From Simplicispira suum (GTDB lineage: Bacteria; Pseudomonadota; Gammaproteobacteria; Burkholderiales; Burkholderiaceae_C), in NCBI RefSeq assembly GCF_003008595.1, contig NZ_CP027670.1, positions 76,078 through 140,077 on the forward strand: a stretch of DNA of 64,000 bases, given 5' to 3'. Position numbers and translations under genes: made by a program. Every line of letters starts with the position of its first letter. Position 1 is the stretch's first letter. This document shows positions 59,021-64,000 of this stretch, piece after piece. Below the pieces are notes generated by a model. The model was given only the letters and a program-made list of their open reading frames with translations, had not been told where the DNA came from and did not search any database.

Positions 59021-60061
59021 ATGGGAGCCACCATCATTACCGACAAGCTCGTCGCCGCCACAAAGGGCGCGGATGGCAAGCTGTACTACTTCCTCTACGA
59101 GGAAACGTACGAAAAGAACGTGTACCCCCACACCCCTCATTGGGGCTGTTGGTACATCGGGACGATCGAAGGCGCTTTGAGGCGAATCTTTCTGGCCGCT
59201 GGATCCTGCGAGAGCGGGATGCTTCGCAGCAGGAGAGGCGACATCAAACCCGAGAACTTCGTCAAGGATTGGTACAAGGAATTGGCCAACCCGGTCCTCC
59301 TTTCATTACCGAACCTGAAAATGAAGATGCACGGGGGCTTCGACGCCACCGTGCCCACTGAAAAACAGGAGTTTGTCGTGGCCGCTTTCAAGCGTCATGG
59401 CCACCCTGATCTCGCCCAACAGCTTCTGTCGGGCGGGGTGCTTTCGCTGTCCTTCAGCGAACACGCCGCAATGCTCAGCGAAATCTACAACGGGAATGAC
59501 CTGGGGCCTTGGCGCCTTGTGAGAGGCACACCGCATTCGGCCGAGAGGACCGCGGAATACGGCTACAAGCCGAAGCCTGTGCGGCACATTGATTTGCCGA
59601 AGCCGCCGAGCATCATGCGAGTCCCGAATGGCAAATTTTTGGTGGCCGACGAACAGGGAGCCTGGCGCAATCGCGGCGAGAAATGGGAGATCCTGCAGGA
59701 CTTCATCACTTCATGCTGGCGTACCGAGCTTGCTGAACCTGGAAGCTACAAGGTACGCATTGAGGCCCTCCGTGAGGCTCTGGATGTTGCACCTCCGATG
59801 CCACCTGGGATGAGCGTTGCTGTGGATGAGCGCGTCGAACTGGACGGCTACTTGAAAAGCACGGTCGAGGGGCTTCGGTACCTTGGGACCCCGACTAGCA
59901 CGGGCTACACCATCGACGTGGGTGCTGATGTGTTGCAGGACTCAAACCTGCTCTGGCGCATCTGCCACCTGCCTCGTGTTTGCACATCCTGGGAAATCGG
60001 GAAGTGCGTCGATGAGGCTGCTGATGACTTCGCAAGCAGGCAGATGGACATGTTCGTCTGA
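59021..60061 (+). CDS. Protein of unknown function
   Basis: 346 residues. Starts MGATIITDKLVAATKGADGK; the middle carries HGHPDLAQQLLSGGVLSLSF and a RHIDLPKPPSIMRVPNGKFL strand-rich part; Trp-rich (PHWGCWYIGTIEGAL). No motif I can place. ATG 59021 is next to the leader; ATG 58991 lies in the leader. Confidence 0.55.
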   Translation: MGATIITDKLVAATKGADGKLYYFLYEETYEKNVYPHTPHWGCWYIGTIEGALRRIFLAAGSCESGMLRSRRGDIKPENFVKDWYKELANPVLLSLPNLKMKMHGGFDATVPTEKQEFVVAAFKRHGHPDLAQQLLSGGVLSLSFSEHAAMLSEIYNGNDLGPWRLVRGTPHSAERTAEYGYKPKPVRHIDLPKPPSIMRVPNGKFLVADEQGAWRNRGEKWEILQDFITSCWRTELAEPGSYKVRIEALREALDVAPPMPPGMSVAVDERVELDGYLKSTVEGLRYLGTPTSTGYTIDVGADVLQDSNLLWRICHLPRVCTSWEIGKCVDEAADDFASRQMDMFV

Positions 60062-60087
60062 CAGGCTGCGAGGCTTGAACTTCAATT

Positions 60088-60147
60088 TTTAACCCGAACG
60101 GGTACCGGCCCGTTGGGCTGGTCTCGTTCATTTTCTTGGAGAGACCT
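60088..60147 (+). promoter_or_regulatory. Two-hairpin leader
   Basis: Hairpin 1: ACGGG (60098-60102) with CCCGT (60109-60113), flanked by CCC/GGG. Hairpin 2: GGTCTC (60120-60125) with GAGACC (60141-60146), perfect, one base before ATG 60148. Confidence 0.7.
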
Positions 60148-60447
60148 ATGAGTAAGCAGATAAGCGCAAAAGAACTGGCAGAAATCGTCACGAAACTGCT
60201 GACCAAAGACAGCGGCGAACTTGATGATTCCGCCATATTTTCGAGCTTCATGACCGAAATAGCTAACGTGATCTGCAATCACTGCGGCGGCGAGGTCAAG
60301 AACCCGGCATCGCCACTCGATGAAGTGTGGTACGTCGGCATTCATGGCAACGACAGCCTTCCCGATGCATTCGGTGGGATTTGGAGGGAGTACGACCCGG
60401 ATGGAGAACTAACAAACAAGAGTGATCTACTGGACCCGGAGGCCTGA
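60148..60447 (+). CDS. Acidic protein of unknown function
   Basis: 99 residues from ATG 60148. Helical N-terminus (AKELAEIVTKLLTKDSGELD), then ICNHCGGE. Ends 1 nt before the next ATG. Unknown. Confidence 0.5.
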   Translation: MSKQISAKELAEIVTKLLTKDSGELDDSAIFSSFMTEIANVICNHCGGEVKNPASPLDEVWYVGIHGNDSLPDAFGGIWREYDPDGELTNKSDLLDPEA

Positions 60448-60448
60448 C

Positions 60449-60856
60449 ATGTATCCAACACGAGTAATTGTGCAGGCATCAGCCCTTCGAGTCGGCGACG
60501 TTCTGTGCTTCGCTAACCCGAAGAATGAAATTGAAATCGAGTCGATCACCCACCGTGAGGTAGATGGTCGGATCGGCTTCCATGCAAATGACGACACGTG
60601 GGTGAATCACTATTACCCGAAAGATCGTGTCACTGTCGTGAATCGCATGGGGCTGGTTAAAAAGGCCGGTGCATGTCGATACGGCCCTGGTGGTGCACTG
60701 GTGACGGACGAGCCTCTTGAAGGTTTCGATCTTGCACCTCTGCCGGATGACGCTGCTGTGTTTTACGGCGGCAAATACCTGATCGCCGAGTCGATGAGCT
60801 ACAGAACCGCTCAAAAAATTGCTGAGCTACTTGGGCTCGTGATGTACCAAGGATAG
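60449..60856 (+). CDS. Protein of unknown function
   Basis: 135 residues from ATG 60449, one base after the preceding stop. Starts VIVQASALRVGDVLCFANPK, a Hint/SH3-like beta opening; DDAAVFYGGKYLIAESMSYR near the end. Unknown function. Confidence 0.5.
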   Translation: MYPTRVIVQASALRVGDVLCFANPKNEIEIESITHREVDGRIGFHANDDTWVNHYYPKDRVTVVNRMGLVKKAGACRYGPGGALVTDEPLEGFDLAPLPDDAAVFYGGKYLIAESMSYRTAQKIAELLGLVMYQG

Positions 60857-60890
60857 CGCAAAGACCGCGAGGTCGATGCACACCAGAACC

Positions 60891-61036
60891 CCTCCAGCCC
60901 TTGTGCTGGAGTGGTTTCCCAGAGCGTCCAGAAAGGGGCGCTGCGGGAAACCAGCATTTGACGCAGGCGGGGTAATCCCTTCTGTTCAATGTTCCTGGCT
61001 CGGGGAACTCAAACAACCGGCAACAAAGCTCGCAGA
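60891..61036 (+). ncRNA. Structured RNA element, copy 11 (degenerate 3' hairpin)
   Basis: CTCCAGC/GCTGGAG (60892-60911); TTTCCC...GGGAAA (60915-60950); GGG-GTAAT-CCC (60969-60979); GTTCC-TGGCTCGG-GGAAC (60991-61008). The final hairpin reads GCTC-GCAG-AAATC and no longer pairs, unlike copies 7 and 8. Confidence 0.75.
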
Positions 61037-61101
61037 AATCATTTCAACAACTGCTCAGGCCAGCGGTATCGCTGTCCCGTGCAAATTCCAAAGGAAAAAT
61101 C
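61037..61101 (+). promoter_or_regulatory. Divergent leader of the ParB-like gene
   Basis: Only CAGCG-GTAT-CGCTG remains as a hairpin; no second hairpin. SD AAAGGA. One of the few array genes with an atypical leader. Confidence 0.4.
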
Positions 61102-62037
61102 ATGACCGAAAAAATTCACGGGTCTTTCAAGGCCCTGGCCGGCAACTCTCAAGAGACCGGTGTCAAGAAGACGGACCTCTATAAGGTCCCACCCGCAAAA
61201 TTGATGGAAGAGCCTGGCTTCAACGAACGGGACTACAACGACCCGGACGTTCAAGCCCAGATCGAGGCGTTCGCGCAAGCCTATGCGGCGGGTCGCTACG
61301 TGCCGCCGCTCGCGGTTCGCATCGATTCGGCCACCGGGGACATCATCCTTGTTGATGGCCACCAGCGTCGCCGCGGTGCGTTGCTTGCCATCGAACGTGG
61401 CGCCACGATCACGCATCTGGAATGTCTTCCCTTCAGGGGGAACGACGCCGATCGCGTGGTTTGCATGCTCACCAGCTCCGAGGGGCTGAAGCTCAAACCC
61501 GTTGGCATTGCTCGCGGGTATTTGCGGCTTCTGCGCATGGGCCTGGATGTTTCCGAGATCGCGCGCAGTGTTGCCAAGACGGCTCAGCACGTAGAGTCGA
61601 TGTTGGTGCTGGCCGAGGCCAACACTGACGTTCAGGCTCTCGTGAACCAAGGTGCAGTCTCTGCGACCATGGCCATTGAAGTCGTGCGCAAGCACGGTGA
61701 CAAGGCCGGTGAGATCCTGGGCGCAAAACTCAAGGAAGCCAACGCCCGAGGCCAGACCAAGGTCAAGCCTTCGGCGATCAAGGAATGGGCACCTCCGCGG
61801 GCTCTGGCCACGAAGCTCTACCACTCGGTCGGATCCGCTCTCGGGCAGATCACGCAATCCAGCGAAGTGCAGCAATTGCTCGCCGATCTGGAGGCCAACG
61901 GTAGTGACGCGGCGGCGGGGAAGACCGTACCCGTGAACGCCGCCGCTCTCATCGAGCTGATGCGTCTCTTCAAAGAAACCGAGGAGGCTCGGACCAAGAA
62001 GAGCGAACCCAAGAAAGACGAGCAGCCGGAAGATTGA
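61102..62037 (+). CDS. ParB-like nuclease/partition-domain protein
   Basis: 311 residues. ParB N-terminal domain: PPLAVRIDSATGDIILVDGH then the QRRRGALLAIERG box; a helical DNA-binding middle (MGLDVSEIARSVAKTAQHVE, an HTH) and a charged C-terminus. No ParA is next to it, so it may be a ParB-family regulator or element-maintenance protein rather than a partition factor. Confidence 0.75.
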   Translation: MTEKIHGSFKALAGNSQETGVKKTDLYKVPPAKLMEEPGFNERDYNDPDVQAQIEAFAQAYAAGRYVPPLAVRIDSATGDIILVDGHQRRRGALLAIERGATITHLECLPFRGNDADRVVCMLTSSEGLKLKPVGIARGYLRLLRMGLDVSEIARSVAKTAQHVESMLVLAEANTDVQALVNQGAVSATMAIEVVRKHGDKAGEILGAKLKEANARGQTKVKPSAIKEWAPPRALATKLYHSVGSALGQITQSSEVQQLLADLEANGSDAAAGKTVPVNAAALIELMRLFKETEEARTKKSEPKKDEQPED

Positions 62038-62040
62038 ACC

Positions 62041-62103
62041 ATCAACCCTTAGAGGGCGCATGCCCTCTTGGGTTGGCGCCTTTCTTCATTGAAAGGAACA
62101 GGA
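62041..62103 (+). promoter_or_regulatory. Two-hairpin leader with the longest first stem
   Basis: Hairpin 1: CAACCC (62043-62048) + AGAGGGC (62051-62057) with GCCCTCT (62062-62068) + GGGTTG (62070-62075). Hairpin 2: CCTTTC (62079-62084) with GAAAGG (62091-62096), placing the SD in the stem. Confidence 0.7.
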
Positions 62104-62352
62104 ATGCTCAGACAGCGCATGCGCGGTGCTCTCGGCGATTTCAAAGATGCGTTGGCGCGGCCGACACTGAAGCAGAAGGAGGCCTACGGGCGTCTGGCTC
62201 ATACCCTCTGTGTGGCCTGCTGCGTGGGAGCGATCACTGTCCTCTTTGGGGCAGCGTTCTCATTCTGGACCACCCTCTTGTACGTATGCTCCCTGATGAT
62301 TTGGGGTCTGGTACTATTCGTCGCAGGGGCAATCCTCAGCAAAGGAGAATGA
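62104..62352 (+). CDS. Small membrane protein with two membrane segments
   Basis: 82 residues; basic N-terminus, then TLCVACCVGAITVLFGAAFS and TLLYVCSLMIWGLVLFVAGA. Ends 1 nt before the next ATG. Unknown; by position could be an exclusion or envelope protein. Confidence 0.55.
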   Translation: MLRQRMRGALGDFKDALARPTLKQKEAYGRLAHTLCVACCVGAITVLFGAAFSFWTTLLYVCSLMIWGLVLFVAGAILSKGE

Positions 62353-62353
62353 G

Positions 62354-62464
62354 ATGACTGCAGCCTTTCTCATCCTGGGAAGCCTGATTTGTGCAGGCTT
62401 CGTGTATTTGGCTACGCGGGAAACCGGGCCTTCCAAAACTGAAGACAAGGCACACACCGCCTGA
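62354..62464 (+). CDS. 36-residue membrane microprotein
   Basis: ATG 62354, 1 nt after the previous stop, with GGAG upstream. MTAAFLILGSLICAGFVYLA then a charged tail. Followed by a strong terminator. Confidence 0.5.
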   Translation: MTAAFLILGSLICAGFVYLATRETGPSKTEDKAHTA

Positions 62465-62492
62465 AAAGCGCCCATCTCGGAACGCTCACATC

Positions 62493-62530
62493 ATCCCGTG
62501 AATCGACTGCGCTCGATCGCGGGATTTTTT
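62493..62530 (+). terminator. Rho-independent terminator inside the array
   Basis: ATCCCG (62493-62498) with CGGGAT (62520-62525), inner ATCGA/TCGAT, and six T. Same-strand genes continue beyond it, so transcription must either re-initiate or be antiterminated. Confidence 0.75.
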
Positions 62531-62595
62531 ATTCACCCTGACGGGCACCTGTTGCCCTCCGGGCCAGTGTCCGTCTCTTTCGCAGGAGAACGGAA
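62531..62595 (+). promoter_or_regulatory. Two-hairpin leader
   Basis: Hairpin 1: CCC..ACGGGC with GCCC..GGG. Hairpin 2: TCCGT-CTC (62570-62577) with GAG-A-ACGGA (62586-62594), eight pairs and one bulge, SD AGGAG in the stem. Confidence 0.65.
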
Positions 62596-62976
62596 ATGTC
62601 GAATCTCACCCTGGAATCGGTGCCCGCTTACGAGCGCATGCTGCCCGAGCCCCTGACACGACTGAGGCTGGCCGAGGAGTTCTACAACGAGCTATCGGAC
62701 AGCGTTGAAGTGCTCTCAGATATTGTTGAGCAGCATGGCGCGCGCACGCTCTCAGACCTATTCCACTTGCACGCAGCCATCATGAGCAATGGCTTCATTG
62801 ATGCCTGGCCGGATTCCGCTGTGCTTGATGTTGTCTCGCTGTTGCCCTCGGCCGAGCGCTGGCTTGCCTATGCCAGTGTTTACGATGAATGCGGAGAGAT
62901 AAAAAGATCCATTTTTAGCAAGATGCAGGCTCAAATACCGGACGAACAGAACGTGGAGTCGCAGTATCTAAGCTGA
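62596..62976 (+). CDS. Helical acidic protein of unknown function
   Basis: 126 residues, predicted all-alpha (LTRLRLAEEFYNELSDSVEV, ARTLSDLFHLHAAIMSNGFI). Unknown. Lies directly after a terminator. Confidence 0.5.
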   Translation: MSNLTLESVPAYERMLPEPLTRLRLAEEFYNELSDSVEVLSDIVEQHGARTLSDLFHLHAAIMSNGFIDAWPDSAVLDVVSLLPSAERWLAYASVYDECGEIKRSIFSKMQAQIPDEQNVESQYLS

Positions 62977-63025
62977 AACCACGCTGCCGATGAGCCCCGA
63001 AGGCTCGTTGTCGGTGACAAAGCGA

Positions 63026-63183
63026 ACGCCCTGCTCCCCTCGGGGTTGCAGGGCTTTCCAAAGCCCCTGGAAAACCGGGCGCTTCGGAAAGCATTCACGC
63101 CCATCAGCCTAGTGCAGATGGTTTGAAACGGTAGCTTGGCCGTGCCCTTCGAGGCAAATCAGCATTTCTGCTCCCGCGAGCAT
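63026..63183 (+). ncRNA. Structured RNA element, copy 12
   Basis: GCCCTGC/GCAGGGC (63028-63054); CTTTCC...GGAAAG (63054-63091); the GTAAT hairpin is degenerate; ACGG-TAGCTTGG-CCGT (63128-63143); TGCC/GGCA (63143-63156); AAATCAGCATTTC; GCTC-CCGC-GAGC (63170-63181). Confidence 0.7.
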
Positions 63184-63186
63184 TCC

Positions 63187-63247
63187 ACCACCCTGACGGG
63201 CTCTTGTCCGTTTGGGCGAGGCCTGTCATTTTTCAAAAAGGCAGACC
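63187..63247 (+). promoter_or_regulatory. Two-hairpin leader
   Basis: Hairpin 1: ACGGGC..GTCCGT type with CCC/GGG flanks. Hairpin 2: GG.CTG.C with GGCAGACC over a T-run, one base from the ATG. Confidence 0.5.
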
Positions 63248-63931
63248 ATGAACCATCATTTGGATTCCATTGACCAAGAGATGCTCCGCATCTCAATTGA
63301 GATGCGCGACACACTGGAAGGCCCCCGCATGGGGGACTTCGTTCTGTTCCCCAATGGGGAGCTTGAGCGCTTCAGCTACGACTGGGGAAACGACATCCAG
63401 ACCTCGCCTGGTGGTTCGTTCTTCCTGGGCAAAGCGGGTCACGCGTCCTTGAGTTGCGGCGGCCTCCACCCGCCCGTGTCCAAACAATCGCTCGAAATCA
63501 CCTCGGCGGCACTGCCCGGAGCCTTCTGGTTTTTCCATCATGGAACTGCCGGGGCAGGGCGGGGCGTCGAGTGCGAAGCACCCTGCCGGGTGTACAAGTC
63601 CAGTGCGGCCTACCAAGGCTACCTGGGCAAGGACTTCCGCTCCGCCGTGAACGATCGCCTCAAGGCGTTGCTGCATGCGCAATTCGAGCCATCCGAGAGC
63701 AACCAGTGCGTGGTGAACGCGTCAGCGTTCCACTCCATGCTCGGCCACGTTGCTGATGGCACTCGCGTCAAATTCCAATCTGGTGATGAACTCACCGTGC
63801 GAAGCGCAATTCGCGGTTGGAAGCTGGTGGACGAGAAAAGCGGGAAGTGCATGGGCCCCTTTGATGGGGCCATGGAGCTGACTGCTGCGATTGTTCGTCA
63901 CGACGCAGCAAGCGCGTGCGTAGCCGCTTGA
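63248..63931 (+). CDS. Protein of unknown function (DUF6012-like context, not confirmed)
   Basis: 227 residues. N-terminal helix (LDSIDQEMLRISIEMRDTLE), then a beta-rich body with GDFVLFPNGELERFSYDWGN, FWFFHHGTAGAGRGV and RVYKSSAAYQGYL. No motif I can assign securely. A leader of the common type for another gene begins right after it (63943 to the window end). Confidence 0.5.
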   Translation: MNHHLDSIDQEMLRISIEMRDTLEGPRMGDFVLFPNGELERFSYDWGNDIQTSPGGSFFLGKAGHASLSCGGLHPPVSKQSLEITSAALPGAFWFFHHGTAGAGRGVECEAPCRVYKSSAAYQGYLGKDFRSAVNDRLKALLHAQFEPSESNQCVVNASAFHSMLGHVADGTRVKFQSGDELTVRSAIRGWKLVDEKSGKCMGPFDGAMELTAAIVRHDAASACVAA

Positions 63932-63942
63932 TCTGATTCGCG

Positions 63943-64000
63943 CAACCTTTTAACCACCCCTGATGGGCCTCGCCCTGAAGGGTGAGCCCATCTTCTTTCA
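63943..64000 (+). promoter_or_regulatory. Leader of the next array gene (cut by window end)
   Basis: ACCACCCCTGATGGGC..GCCCTGAAGGGT forms the first hairpin, followed by GAGCCCATC and a T-rich segment: the array continues to the right. Confidence 0.5.

Noticed and set aside
37763..63183. RNA copies as tRNA genes (GGTAGCTTGG resembles a D-arm)
   Set aside because: No acceptor stem, anticodon arm or T-loop can be formed.
37763..63183. RNA copies as integron attC sites or a CRISPR array
   Set aside because: No attC core (GTTRRRY/RYYYAAC) at the ends, no integrase; spacing of kilobases with genes between excludes CRISPR.

Overview
The window looks like part of a large conjugative plasmid or integrative conjugative element, probably from a betaproteobacterium (Burkholderiales, Comamonadaceae-like). 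This rests on the high-GC sequence and on the gene families; no 16S gene, replication initiator, ParA, integrase or oriT was recognised, so plasmid versus ICE is undecided. The gene set resembles the SXT/R391 and IncA/C groups: F-type mating-pair genes (TraN, TraF, TraH, TraG), a DsbC, UmuDC, an HD-domain TraI relaxase of MOBH type, a FlhDC-like (SetDC/AcaDC-like) activator pair, and RecE/RecT-like recombinases with SSB.

Left part (1-22.2 kb, + strand): the 3' end of traN, two small exported or membrane proteins, traF, traH and a giant traG whose second half is about 60 copies of a 23-residue Ala/Pro repeat. Then follow a Sel1-repeat protein, a secreted fibronectin-III-like protein with an internal duplication, two accessory exported proteins, dsbC, and umuDC behind a perfect LexA-type box. 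A minus-strand operon (22.3-26.8 kb) carries a GspE/PilT-type ATPase, a DsbA-like oxidoreductase, a DsbC/G-like protein without active-site cysteines, and DUF411 and DUF1294 proteins. The disulfide enzymes plausibly serve the cysteine-rich TraN.

Middle (26.9-37.6 kb): a very large Upf1/Dna2-like SF1 helicase, a frameshifted XRE repressor gene divergent from the FlhD/FlhC-like activators, the TraI relaxase, a UvrD-like helicase and an AcaB-like (DUF1845) protein. Both probable frameshifts here lie in C/G runs and each would be repaired by one extra C.

Right part (37.7-64 kb): a one-directional array of about 40 mostly small genes starting at a good sigma-70 promoter. Its contents include RecE-like nuclease, RecT, SSB, Toprim primase, three DNA methyltransferases, a MoxR ATPase / DUF3150-like / VWA-metallopeptidase set, a PemK-like toxin pair, a ParB-like protein and many unknowns. 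Two repeated RNA architectures run through it. (i) Twelve copies of a structured element of about 150 nt with conserved loops (GTAAT; TRGCNYGG) on covarying stems; the first copy lies about 20 nt after the promoter. (ii) A two-hairpin leader before most genes, whose second hairpin brackets the Shine-Dalgarno sequence and ends at the start codon, again with strong covariation. Together they suggest one element-wide RNA-based control layer (antitermination, processing or translational gating) over a long transcript, and this is the most unusual thing in the window.
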